Assembly (NCBI GenBank): GCA_964529795.1
Contig: CAZGXM010000042.1
Coordinates: 1 to 21,965 of the forward strand
DNA length: 21,965 bases
Direction: 5' to 3'
From: CAZGXM01 sp964529795
Lineage (GTDB): Bacteria > Bacillota > JADQBR01
Shown here piece after piece: positions 15,150 through 21,965 of this stretch. The notes under the pieces were generated by a model. It was not told the origin of the DNA. It worked only from the letters and a program-made list of their open reading frames with translations, and searched no databases. The translations under genes and the position numbers were made by a program. Position 1 is the stretch's first letter. Every line of letters begins with the position of its first letter.

Positions 15150-15941
15150 ATGCTGGCTCTTAACAATATAGAAGTCATGTACGACCGGGTAATACTCGTG
15201 TTAAAAGGATTGTCCCTGAAGGTGCCCCAGGGGCGGATTGTTGCCCTTTTGGGCAGTAACGGTGCGGGAAAGACCACTACACTGAAGGCCATTTCCGGTC
15301 TTTTGGCTGCCGAGGACGGGGAAGTGACCGACGGCAGCATCGTCTTTAACGAGCGCGTCATTCACGGGATGGAAGCGGATAAAATTGTCCGGCAAGGAAT
15401 ATTTCAGGTAATGGAAGGGCGGCGGGTTTTTGAGCATTTAACCGTGGAAGAAAACCTGATCGCCGGTTCTTTTACCCGGAAAGACCGGGGCGGGGTGAAA
15501 AAGGATTTACAACTGGTTTATGATTATTTTCCGAAGCTCAGGCAGCTGCGTAGCCGTACTGCCGGTTACCTGTCCGGCGGCGAGCAGCAGATGCTGGCCA
15601 TTGGCCGTGCACTGATGGCCCGGCCCAAACTGATGTTGCTGGATGAACCTTCCCTGGGTTTGGCACCGCTGCTGGTACGGGAAATTTTCGATATCATTCG
15701 GCGTATTAACGAGAATGAAGGCACCACCATCCTGTTGGTGGAACAAAACGCCAATATTGCCCTTTCCATTGCACATTATGGCTATATTATGGAAAACGGT
15801 CGCATAGTATTGGAAGGGCAGGTTGATAAATTGAAGAAAAACGAGGACGTCCAGGAGTTTTACTTAGGGCTGACTGAAGTGGGCAAGCGCAAAAGCTATC
15901 GTGACATCAAACACTATAAACGTCGGAAGAGGTGGTTGTAA
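15150..15941 (+). CDS. livF: Branched-chain-type ABC transporter ATP-binding protein LivF
   Basis: ATG 15150 is chosen because GGGGAGG (15134-15140) lies 9 nt upstream. The longer frame from 15087 would translate the repeat. The 263-aa product has Walker A GSNGAGKT (35-42), the signature LSGGEQQML, Walker B LMLLDEP (D165, E166) and VEQN at the switch. It ends in a basic tail (RKSYRDIKHYKRRKRWL) that extends past the core domain and resembles tails I associate with LivF proteins next to PaaK-like genes. It pairs with LivG to power the importer. The next gene starts on the base after its stop, implying translational coupling. Confidence 0.93.
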   Translation: MLALNNIEVMYDRVILVLKGLSLKVPQGRIVALLGSNGAGKTTTLKAISGLLAAEDGEVTDGSIVFNERVIHGMEADKIVRQGIFQVMEGRRVFEHLTVEENLIAGSFTRKDRGGVKKDLQLVYDYFPKLRQLRSRTAGYLSGGEQQMLAIGRALMARPKLMLLDEPSLGLAPLLVREIFDIIRRINENEGTTILLVEQNANIALSIAHYGYIMENGRIVLEGQVDKLKKNEDVQEFYLGLTEVGKRKSYRDIKHYKRRKRWL

Positions 15942-17135
15942 GTGAATTTGGAGCAGTTTATCCAATATGGATATGCGCACTCGCCAAAAATAAGAGAAAT
16001 TTTGGACGGTGCGGGGATTGATCCCGCCAGTATTACTTCCGAGGCGGATCTGGAAGTCATCCCCGTAACCAGCAAAGACACTCTCATGTCAAGTCAGGCG
16101 GCAGACATTCCCTTTGGCGGCTGGTTGGGCGTGGAAACGGGGAAATTGGCCCGCATCTATGCTTCGCCGGGGCCGATTTACGACCCTGAAGGCGATGAAA
16201 GGGATTTTTGGCGCTGGGTACCGGCCTTGAAAGCAGCCGGGTTTTCCGCCGGGGATTGTGTAATCAATACCTTTTCCTATCATTTTACTCCCGCCGGTTT
16301 CATGTTTGATTCCGGTCTGCGGGCTCTGGGATGCATCGTTATTCCTGCCGGTACCGGGAATAAGGAATTGCAGCTCACCCTGATGAAACAATTGCAGGTA
16401 AGCGGCTATGTGGGTTTACCAAGCTACTTGATGGCCTTGATTAAAGAGGCGGAATCTGAAGGTATCAGCTTTGAAAAGGGATTTTGCCTGACAAAAGCGG
16501 TGGTGACTGCAGAACCGCTGCCCAAGTCCCTGCGACGGGAATTGGCACAAAGAGGCATTGATGTCTATCAATCCTATGGAACTGCCGACCTGGGATGTGT
16601 GGCTTATGAATGCGAGAGACATGCCGGCATGCATATCAATGAAGGAGTAATTTTGGAGATAGTGGAACCCAGCACCGGTAAAAGAGCAGCTGTGGGAGAA
16701 GCGGGAGAAATTGTGGTTACTTTACTTAATACTACTTACCCGCTGCTGCGTTTCGGGACCGGTGATTTGGGGGTGTTGACTCACCAGCCATGCCACTGTG
16801 GTCACGGCGGGGCACGCATAAAAGAAATCATGGGCCGGGTGGGTGATGCGGTGAAAGTCAGGGGTTTGTTTGTTCACCCCTCCCAGCTGAGCAAAGTGCT
16901 GGGAGAAATTCCTGATATAGATTACCATCAGGCGATAATATACCGCCAGGAGCATAAAGACCACTTTTTACTGAAGGTGGAGACCCGGGGTGCGGTGTTA
17001 AAGAGCGCCTTGGCCGCGTTCATTACCAACCGGGTAAGAGAGCGCCTGCGCATCAGCGTGGAAGTGGACTTGGTGCCGGACGGAACCATCAACCGCAAGG
17101 AACCGCAATTTAAAGACACGCGATTTTGGGATTAA
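15942..17135 (+). CDS. PaaK-like phenylacetate-CoA ligase family protein with an altered P-loop
   Basis: GTG 15942 immediately follows the livF stop; the purine-rich GAGGTGG upstream serves as ribosome binding site. The 397-aa product is shorter than typical PaaK (about 430). Family features are YQSYGTADLG (Y212-G213-T214), GEIVVTLLN, PLLRFGTGDLG, the CHCG metal-type pair (C284, C286) and a C-terminal INRKEPQFKDTRFWD with K386 as candidate adenylation lysine. The canonical glycine/threonine-rich P-loop (SSGTTG) is replaced by YASPGPIYDPEGD around residue 74. The predicted role is ATP-dependent CoA activation of an aromatic or other acid brought in by the Liv transporter, if the altered loop still binds ATP. 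Last gene of the operon. Confidence 0.85.
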   Translation: MNLEQFIQYGYAHSPKIREILDGAGIDPASITSEADLEVIPVTSKDTLMSSQAADIPFGGWLGVETGKLARIYASPGPIYDPEGDERDFWRWVPALKAAGFSAGDCVINTFSYHFTPAGFMFDSGLRALGCIVIPAGTGNKELQLTLMKQLQVSGYVGLPSYLMALIKEAESEGISFEKGFCLTKAVVTAEPLPKSLRRELAQRGIDVYQSYGTADLGCVAYECERHAGMHINEGVILEIVEPSTGKRAAVGEAGEIVVTLLNTTYPLLRFGTGDLGVLTHQPCHCGHGGARIKEIMGRVGDAVKVRGLFVHPSQLSKVLGEIPDIDYHQAIIYRQEHKDHFLLKVETRGAVLKSALAAFITNRVRERLRISVEVDLVPDGTINRKEPQFKDTRFWD

Positions 17136-17176
17136 ACCAAATGTATGTACCGCCGGTATGGTAACCGGGTTTGGTT
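17135..17176. terminator. Candidate hairpin between the convergent PaaK-like gene and rluB
   Basis: Outer arms AACCAAA (17135-17141) and TTTGGTT (17170-17176) enclose CCGGT-ATGGTA-ACCGG (17153-17168). It sits between converging genes, where a bidirectional terminator is expected, but no T tract is present on either side. Confidence 0.35.
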
Positions 17177-17207
17177 GCCGTTACGGTGGACATTTTGGGT
17201 ATTAAAT

Positions 17208-17912
17208 TTAAAGTGCCGCTTTTTCAATCCGTTTTCTGTTTACTTTTATGTACTGGCCCGGCTTTAAATCACCCAAGGTCAGATCACCGATGGCAACACG
17301 TTTTAACGCCAGTACCGGATGCCCGACAGCCTCACACATGCGCCGCACCTGACGGTTGCGGCCTTCATGAATAATAATTTCCAGCAGGGTATTTCCCTGT
17401 ATTTTTTTTAACCGGCTGACCTTGGCCGGCGCCGTGGGGCCATCATCCAGCGTAATACCCCGGCGCAGCCGGGCAAGGGCTGCTTCGGCCGGTTCTCCTT
17501 GCACCAGTGCGTGGTAGACTTTATCTACTTCATGTTTCGGGTGGGTGAGCTTGAAGGTCAAATCACCGTCGTTGGTAAGGATGAGCAGCCCTTCCGTATC
17601 GCAATCCAATCTTCCCACCGGGTATATTCGTTGGGGCGCCTTGACCAAATCCAGTACTGCCTGGCGCCCTTGGGGATCATTGGTGGTGGTGACGTAACCC
17701 GTGGGTTTATAAAGCAAAAAGTATACCTTTTCTTCTTGGGAACCAATAATTTGATTATCCACTTCAATAATATCCTGACCGGGGTCTACTTTTAAGCCCA
17801 TTTCCGTCACCTTTTTTCCGTTAACCTTTACCCGGCCGGCGCTGATCAGTTTTTCGCAGTCCCGGCGGGAAGCAACTCCGGCATGAGCCATTACTTTTTG
17901 CAAACGTTCCAA
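17208..17912 (-). CDS. rluB: Ribosomal large-subunit pseudouridine synthase (RsuA/RluB family)
   Basis: On the minus strand TTG 17912 is preferred: the protein then starts MERLQKVMAHAGVASRR, as the family does, with AGGTGAGG at normal spacing. An upstream GTG at 17921 abuts that site. The 234-aa product has an N-terminal S4 RNA-binding domain (about residues 1-60) and a pseudouridine synthase domain with the catalytic aspartate in GRLDCDTEGLLILTNDG (D103) and EGRNRQVRRMCEAVGHPVL near the end. It isomerises a uridine in 23S rRNA. rluB normally follows spmB in Firmicutes; here it is about 8.5 kb away and in opposite orientation. Confidence 0.93.
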   Translation of the reverse strand: MERLQKVMAHAGVASRRDCEKLISAGRVKVNGKKVTEMGLKVDPGQDIIEVDNQIIGSQEEKVYFLLYKPTGYVTTTNDPQGRQAVLDLVKAPQRIYPVGRLDCDTEGLLILTNDGDLTFKLTHPKHEVDKVYHALVQGEPAEAALARLRRGITLDDGPTAPAKVSRLKKIQGNTLLEIIIHEGRNRQVRRMCEAVGHPVLALKRVAIGDLTLGDLKPGQYIKVNRKRIEKAAL

Positions 17913-17931
17913 GGAGACCACCTCACCTGCT

Positions 17932-17972
17932 ATTTTATCACAGCTGTTATAAATTGAAAGATTATGTATAAT
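17932..17972. promoter_or_regulatory. Divergent promoter region for rluB and the 18028 gene
   Basis: On the plus strand a perfect -10 TATAAT (17967-17972) lies 56 nt before the GTG of the next gene, with only a weak -35 (CTGTTA, 17-nt spacer). On the minus strand TGATAAAAT, an extended -10 with TAAAAT at 17937-17932, lies just ahead of rluB and would give a very short leader. The two elements lie within about 40 bp of each other. Confidence 0.45.
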
Positions 17973-18027
17973 TGTACCCTGCTGGTTTCAAGCTAATACT
18001 GACCGAAAACGAAGGAGGCGGGGATGC

Positions 18028-18444
18028 GTGACCATTCGCAGGACCGTTGTGGCGTTATTTGACGGTACACAGCAAGCGATCAACGTCATTAAAGAGATAG
18101 ACAGTAGGGGCTTGGCCAACAACCAGGTTTCTTTGATCACGCTGCTCGGGCGGCTGGATGATATGGAAACCGCCAGTGAGGTGTCAGCAGCGGGAGTTGA
18201 TGTCATGCCTCAATGCTTGGACTGCGGTAACGGTACCCTGTTTGCAGCCAGTATGATTCCCTCCGGCGCCCCCTGGGCCGACGGGCCTGTTTCCGGTCTG
18301 GTGGCTAATTTCTCCCAGGGGGAAGTGCCGCTCCTGGAAAACATGGGTGCTTCCCACGACATAGCCCGCGAAGCCTTCGCCCGGCCAGAGGCGTATTTTG
18401 ATACCTGCCAAAACTGCGGTTCTCATAACGTGGTTTGGCTGTAA
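18028..18444 (+). CDS. Small protein with two CxxC pairs, resembling YflT-type stress proteins at the N-terminus
   Basis: GTG 18028 follows AGGAGGCGG at good spacing; the ATG at 18024 is in another frame and stops after 12 codons. The product is 138 aa, soluble, without signal peptide. The N-terminus (TVVALFDGTQQAINVIKEID) has the look of the heat-induced stress protein YflT domain, a short alpha/beta unit, but the match is by eye. Cysteines occur as CLDC (63-66) and CQNC (127-130), the last only eight residues from the C-terminus (CGSHNVVWL). The pairs could make one zinc site, or a redox-active pair. Its function is unknown. It has its own promoter and probably its own terminator. Confidence 0.6.
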   Translation: MTIRRTVVALFDGTQQAINVIKEIDSRGLANNQVSLITLLGRLDDMETASEVSAAGVDVMPQCLDCGNGTLFAASMIPSGAPWADGPVSGLVANFSQGEVPLLENMGASHDIAREAFARPEAYFDTCQNCGSHNVVWL

Positions 18445-18542
18445 ATCTTTACTTTTGCGTTATTTACCGATTTTTTCAGGTAATTTCCGGTGTTATGCAG
18501 GAAATGGATGATTGATCACGAAAACTAAAATTATGCTTTTTT

Positions 18543-18567
18543 CCCGGCTAAACCGCCGGGGATTTTT
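18543..18567 (+). terminator. Intrinsic terminator between the CxxC gene and cobO
   Basis: CCCGGC-TAAACC-GCCGGG is a perfect 6-bp GC stem followed by GA and five T. It lies only about 5 nt before the cobO ribosome binding site, so it could also attenuate cobO. I saw no cobalamin riboswitch motif in the 140 nt upstream of cobO. Confidence 0.7.
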
Positions 18568-18585
18568 GTCGGGGGAGGTGTCATT

Positions 18586-19119
18586 ATGGAGCGGCGGTTG
18601 GAGAAAGGGCTAATTGAAATATACACCGGTAATGCCAAAGGGAAAAGTACCGCAGCCTTCGGCCTGGCACTGCGGGCGGTGGGGCATGGTTTTATGGTAC
18701 GGATAGTGCAATTCATGAAAACCGGTGAATACGGTGAAAACACTGCGTTCCGGCGGCTGTGGCCCGAACTTGAGTGCAGGGCGTTTGGTCGTAAAGGCTT
18801 CATTAAAAAAGGTGAAGCCAAACCGGAAGACATGGAGTTGGCGAGGCGGGCCATGGCTCAGGCCAAAAAGTGGCTGATTGACCCCAGTGTGGACATACTT
18901 ATCCTGGATGAAATCAACAATGCTGTCTGGTTTGAGTTGGTGACAGTGAGGGAAGTGCAGGAACTCCTGGACTTGAAGCCGGAATTTACCGAGGTTATCC
19001 TGACAGGACGGAATGCACCGGAAGAACTGATACAGAGGGCACATCTGGTGACAGAAATGCAGGAAATCAAACACCCGTATCAGCTAGGCACAGGCAGCCG
19101 TAAAGGAATCGAATATTAA
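18586..19119 (+). CDS. cobO: Cob(I)yrinic acid a,c-diamide adenosyltransferase (CobA/CobO/BtuR type)
   Basis: The ATG at 18586 follows GGGGGAGGTG. The 177-aa product has normal family length. A P-loop TGNAKGKSTAA (G15-T22) starts right after the first strand; most relatives read GxGKGKTTAA, so the A and S are mild substitutions. It also has VRIVQFMKTGEYGE, ILDEINNAVWF (the Walker B-like strand) and VILTGRNAPEELI. It transfers the 5'-deoxyadenosyl group of ATP to cob(I)alamin or its precursors, giving coenzyme B12. No other cobalamin gene is visible nearby, so it probably serves salvage or a dispersed pathway. Confidence 0.93.
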   Translation: MERRLEKGLIEIYTGNAKGKSTAAFGLALRAVGHGFMVRIVQFMKTGEYGENTAFRRLWPELECRAFGRKGFIKKGEAKPEDMELARRAMAQAKKWLIDPSVDILILDEINNAVWFELVTVREVQELLDLKPEFTEVILTGRNAPEELIQRAHLVTEMQEIKHPYQLGTGSRKGIEY

Positions 19120-19195
19120 CGGCAGGGCAGGAATATGAACAAGTCACAGCGAATTACATATATCAGTGTTTTTAAAAGACTGGGAGGACATGGGG

Positions 19196-20053
19196 ATGGC
19201 AATTACATTACGTGAGGTAGTGAAAAAAGTCCAGGACCTTCCGGCCCTGCCGCAAATAACCACCAGGGTTCTTGAGCTGATAAATGACCCTGATTCAACA
19301 CCGGAAGACGTGGGTAATTTGATTAACCAGGACCAGTCCCTGACGGCAAAAGTATTAAGGTTGGCCAATTCTGCCTACTATGGTTTTCCCCGCCGTATTT
19401 CCACGGTTACCGAAGCCACCATATTGCTGGGTTTTAATACCGTCCGCAGTTTGGTGATGGCTGCTTCGGTCAGTAGTCTTATGGGTGGTGAACTGAAAGG
19501 TTATGCCCTGGATGCCGGGGAATTATGGCGTCATTCCATGGCTGCCGCAATGGCTGCCCGCCTCCTGGCTTTAAAATCCGGGCAGCGGCGGCTGGCAGAC
19601 CAGGCGTTTGTCGGTGGTTTGCTCCATGATATTGGTAAAGTTATCCTGGACCACTATACAGGAGAAGCATACCGGGAAATTGTGACATTGACCGGGAAAG
19701 AAAAAATACCGTTTATGGATGCGGAGACAAGGGTTTTGGGATTTAACCATGCCACAGTGGGTGGATTGGTAATTGACCGCTGGAACCTGCCGCCCCAGCT
19801 GGTGGACGCGGTAAAACATCATCATTCCCCGGGACGAGCTGAACATGACCGGACTTTGGTTTGCCTGGTTCATTTGGCTGATGCCGTGTGTCTGATGATG
19901 GGCATGAGCTTGGGCAGCGACGGGTTATTATACCCGGTGGACGTTGATGCGCTGGGTACCTTGGGTATTGGCCAGCGGGAAATTGAAGAAACCATCAGCC
20001 AGTTATCGGACAGTTTTTTGGATGACAACCCGTTCTTACAAGGCAATCAATAG
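19196..20053 (+). CDS. HDOD-domain protein
   Basis: ATG 19196 is chosen from three in-frame starts because GGGAGG (19182-19187) is 8 nt upstream; ATG 19190 is too close and 19166 has no site. The 285-aa product is an HDOD domain over most of its length. It opens with LPALPQITTRVLELINDPDS and contains LTAKVLRLANSAYYGF, ATILLGFNTVRSLVMAAS and an HD-like GGLLHDIGKVIL (H144, D145), then VDAVKHHHSPG. HDOD proteins are signalling or regulatory proteins related to HD-GYP phosphodiesterases. No receiver, EAL or GGDEF domain is fused here, so the input and output are unknown. Cytoplasmic, apparently a single gene. Confidence 0.9.
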   Translation: MAITLREVVKKVQDLPALPQITTRVLELINDPDSTPEDVGNLINQDQSLTAKVLRLANSAYYGFPRRISTVTEATILLGFNTVRSLVMAASVSSLMGGELKGYALDAGELWRHSMAAAMAARLLALKSGQRRLADQAFVGGLLHDIGKVILDHYTGEAYREIVTLTGKEKIPFMDAETRVLGFNHATVGGLVIDRWNLPPQLVDAVKHHHSPGRAEHDRTLVCLVHLADAVCLMMGMSLGSDGLLYPVDVDALGTLGIGQREIEETISQLSDSFLDDNPFLQGNQ

Positions 20054-20186
20054 CGGTGATGTTGTTTTTGGCAATTTGGTGTAAATTTTTTCAGGGAGGC
20101 AGCAGGACTTTTTAAGTGCTATTAGGAATTAAATCAGAATACCTTTTGGTAAATTAATCAAAAATTATTCAATAGGAGGCATATTT

Positions 20187-21182
20187 ATGGCGAAAATGTT
20201 TTACGACCGGGATGCAGACTTGGGCTTGCTGAAAGGAAAAACCATTGCGGTACTTGGCTATGGCAGCCAGGGACATGCCCAGGCGCAGAACTTAAAGGAT
20301 AGCGGGTTGGATGTGGTAGTGGGTTTGAGAGACGGCAGCAAATCCTGGGCCCGGGCGGAAAGTGACGGCCTGAAGGTGACGACTGTGGCTGAAGCGGTGA
20401 AAATGGCCCGGGTGGTACAAGTCCTTCTTCCCGACGAAGTACAGGCGAAGGTATATAAGGCGGAAGTTGAGTCCAACCTGGAAGCGGGAAATGCCCTGGT
20501 ATTTTCCCACGGCTTTAATATTCACTTCAACCAAATAGTGCCCCCGGCGGATGTGGACGTGTTTATGGTAGCGCCGAAAAGTCCCGGCCACCTGGTACGC
20601 CGGATGTATGAAAATGGCGCCGGGGTACCGGGATTGGTGGCGGTTCAACAGGACGCGACCGGCAACGCTATGGGACTGGCACTGGCCTATGCCAAAGGCA
20701 TCGGTTGTACCCGTGCCGGCGTAATTGAAACCACATTCCAGGAGGAAACCGAGACAGACCTCTTTGGTGAGCAGGCGGTGCTTTGCGGCGGGGCTACCGC
20801 CCTGGTCAAGGCGGGTTTTGAAACTCTGGTGGAAGCCGGTTACCAGCCGGAAATTGCCTACTTTGAGTGCCTGCACGAGTTAAAACTGATTGTCGACCTG
20901 ATGTATGAGGGTGGTATTGGCATGATGCGCTATTCCGTCAGCGATACCGCCCAGTACGGGGATATTACCAGGGGTCCCCGGGTGATTAACGCAGCGGTGA
21001 AGCAGGAGATGGCCAAGATCCTTGCAGAAGTGCAAAACGGCCAGTTTGCCAGGGAATGGATTTTGGAGAACCAGGCCAACCGCCCGCAGTTCAATGCTCT
21101 CACCCAAAAGGACGAGCAGCATTTGATCGAACAGGTGGGGGCGAAGCTCAGAGAAATGATGCCCTGGTTGAAGAAAAAATAA
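20187..21182 (+). CDS. ilvC: Ketol-acid reductoisomerase, class I
   Basis: The ATG at 20187 follows AGGAGG. The 331-aa product is of short-chain class I length. The Rossmann motif is GYGSQGH (24-30), and the cofactor loop GLRDGSKS has R48, S51 and S53, typical of NADPH use. The knotted C-terminal domain has all metal/substrate ligands: D191 and E195 in ETDLFGEQ, E227 and E231 in FECLHEL, and S252 in RYSVSDTA. It converts acetolactate to dihydroxyisovalerate (and the isoleucine counterpart) in branched-chain amino acid synthesis. Unusually for Firmicutes it stands alone, without ilvB, ilvN or leuA beside it, and I saw no T-box in the 133-nt upstream gap. Confidence 0.97.
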   Translation: MAKMFYDRDADLGLLKGKTIAVLGYGSQGHAQAQNLKDSGLDVVVGLRDGSKSWARAESDGLKVTTVAEAVKMARVVQVLLPDEVQAKVYKAEVESNLEAGNALVFSHGFNIHFNQIVPPADVDVFMVAPKSPGHLVRRMYENGAGVPGLVAVQQDATGNAMGLALAYAKGIGCTRAGVIETTFQEETETDLFGEQAVLCGGATALVKAGFETLVEAGYQPEIAYFECLHELKLIVDLMYEGGIGMMRYSVSDTAQYGDITRGPRVINAAVKQEMAKILAEVQNGQFAREWILENQANRPQFNALTQKDEQHLIEQVGAKLREMMPWLKKK

Positions 21183-21188
21183 CGAGCC

Positions 21189-21218
21189 AAGTGAAAGGTT
21201 CCCGCCTTTCACTTTTTT
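21189..21218 (+). terminator. Intrinsic terminator of ilvC, related to repeat copy D
   Basis: A perfect 10-bp stem AAGTGAAAGG-TTCCCG-CCTTTCACTT runs into six T, 6 nt after the ilvC stop. Arms and loop resemble the hairpin at 15083-15113 (AAGTGGGAGGT-TTCCG-ACCTCTCACTT), which suggests a common element. Confidence 0.9.
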
Positions 21219-21230
21219 CTTAAAATGCGT

Positions 21231-21275
21231 GTTCGAAGAGGAGCTTATTCTTAAGGGACTTTTCGAACATCCTCT
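21231..21275 (+). repeat. Crossing inverted repeats upstream of the FAH-family gene
   Basis: GTTCGAA (21231-21237) pairs with TTCGAAC (21262-21268), while the adjacent AGAGGA (21237-21242) pairs with TCCTCT (21270-21275). The pairs cross, so they form either alternative stems or a pseudoknot. TTCGAA is itself palindromic and could also be a protein-binding half site. Confidence 0.4.
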
Positions 21276-21306
21276 TTAACTATAAATTTTAAGGATGGTG
21301 ATGATT

Positions 21307-21965
21307 ATGCGCTGGTTGCGTTTTTGGGAGGGAGAACGGGTAAAATATGGACTGGAGCGGGACGGGCAGGTGGTTCCCGTGACCGGCTCCCCCTTTGGTA
21401 CATATAGGGAAGAAAAGAAAGTCTACTCCCTTGATGAGGTGCTGCTGCTTGCTCCCTGTGAGCCCAGCAAAATATTATGTGTGGGTTTGAATTACCGGGA
21501 CCATGCTCGGGAAATGAACATCCAACTGCCCGGGGAACCAGTAATTTTCATGAAACCTTCCACCACGGTTATCGGCAGCGGGCAGAAAATTGTCTGTCCT
21601 TCCATCAGCCGGCGGGTGGATTACGAGGCGGAACTGGCGGTGGTTGTGAGTAAAATGGCGAAAAACGTGCCCCGGGAGACGGCCCATGAATATATTTTTG
21701 GTTACACTTGTGGTAACGATGTTACAGCCCGGGACCTGCAGCCAAAAAACGGCCAGTGGACCATCAGTAAATCCTTTGACACCTTCTGCCCCCTGGGGCC
21801 CGTAATTGAAACGGAAATTGACCCGGCTGACCTGCCTGTCCGCCTGCTTTTAAACGGGGAAATAAGGCAGAGTTCAAATACCGACCAAATGGTATTTTCC
21901 CCCGCGGATTTGGTGAGTTACCTGTCCCGGGTGATGACCCTGTACCCCGGTGACGTGATTTTAAC
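21307..21965 (+). CDS. Fumarylacetoacetate hydrolase family protein (3' truncated by window)
   Basis: The frame is open from ATG 21307 to the window end, so about 219 residues are visible and the C-terminus is missing. An in-frame ATG at 21301 is an alternative start; AAGGATGGTG serves as ribosome binding site. A short N-terminal domain (MRWLRFWEGERVKYGLERDG) precedes the FAH fold. Family features are ILCVGLNYRDHAREM, the metal-ligand stretch DYEAELAVVV, YTCGNDVTARDLQPKNGQW and KSFDTFCPLGP. Relatives cleave or isomerise acylpyruvates and 2-oxo-acid enols (acylpyruvase, HpcE, fumarylpyruvate hydrolase); the substrate here is not predictable. It follows the ilvC terminator, so it is likely a separate unit. 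Confidence 0.92.
   Translation, partial: MRWLRFWEGERVKYGLERDGQVVPVTGSPFGTYREEKKVYSLDEVLLLAPCEPSKILCVGLNYRDHAREMNIQLPGEPVIFMKPSTTVIGSGQKIVCPSISRRVDYEAELAVVVSKMAKNVPRETAHEYIFGYTCGNDVTARDLQPKNGQWTISKSFDTFCPLGPVIETEIDPADLPVRLLLNGEIRQSSNTDQMVFSPADLVSYLSRVMTLYPGDVIL

Noticed and set aside
18445..18585. Cobalamin riboswitch ahead of cobO
   Set aside because: Only about 140 nt are available and no B12-box-like sequence was seen; the stretch contains a simple intrinsic terminator.
20054..20186. T-box or leader attenuator ahead of ilvC
   Set aside because: The gap is short, with no T-box-like motif, no leader peptide rich in Leu/Val/Ile codons and no terminator hairpin.
21281..21286. TATAAA as -10 of the FAH-family gene
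   Set aside because: It has no matching -35, and the implied transcript start would fall inside the ribosome binding site.

Overview
The window looks like a chromosomal segment of an anaerobic, endospore-forming Firmicute, most likely of the Desulfotomaculum/Pelotomaculum group (Peptococcaceae in the broad sense). The evidence is the sporulation genes dacF, spmA and spmB, Gram-positive lipoprotein signals, strong AGGAGG-type ribosome binding sites with frequent GTG/TTG starts, and a branched-chain-type ABC transporter operon carrying acyl-CoA ligases of the kind common in syntrophic and sulfate-reducing anaerobes. The species assignment is inference. The sequence holds one assembly gap of exactly 100 N (2599-2698).

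Layout. (1) 1-3467 is a polyamine block: the 3' end of potC, a decayed IS4-type transposase, agmatinase speB behind its own promoter, a 42-codon ORF of unknown role, and potD interrupted by the gap. (2) 3851-8641 is a cell-envelope/sporulation block: dacF, a fapA-like DUF342 gene with a 230-nt structured leader, then spmA and spmB, with good intrinsic terminators between units. (3) 8821-17135 is one large operon behind a clear sigma-A promoter: livG, a long-chain-type acyl-CoA synthetase, livH, livM, livK, livF and a PaaK-like ligase. It encodes a complete ABC importer plus two acid-CoA ligases, which suggests uptake and activation of an organic acid. (4) rluB lies on the minus strand and converges on that operon. 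Firmicutes usually keep dac-spmA-spmB-rluB together, so the transport operon appears to sit inside that block. (5) 18028-21965 holds mixed genes: a small protein with two CxxC pairs, a corrinoid adenosyltransferase, an HDOD protein, ilvC, and the 5' part of a fumarylacetoacetate-hydrolase-family gene that runs off the window.

How the genes work together. In block 1 an imported amine such as agmatine could be cleaved to putrescine and urea. In block 3 LivK captures a substrate, LivH/LivM with LivG/LivF import it, and one or both ligases trap it as a CoA thioester.

Beyond genes, the most notable feature is a dispersed family of 7-bp/14-bp pyrimidine-rich tandem repeats and related hairpins (ACCTCGA / ACCTCTC / ACTTCTC units). 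They occur just upstream of the ribosome binding sites of spmB, the acyl-CoA synthetase gene, livK and livF. A sibling hairpin forms the ilvC terminator. The structured fapA leader is the best candidate for an undescribed regulatory RNA.
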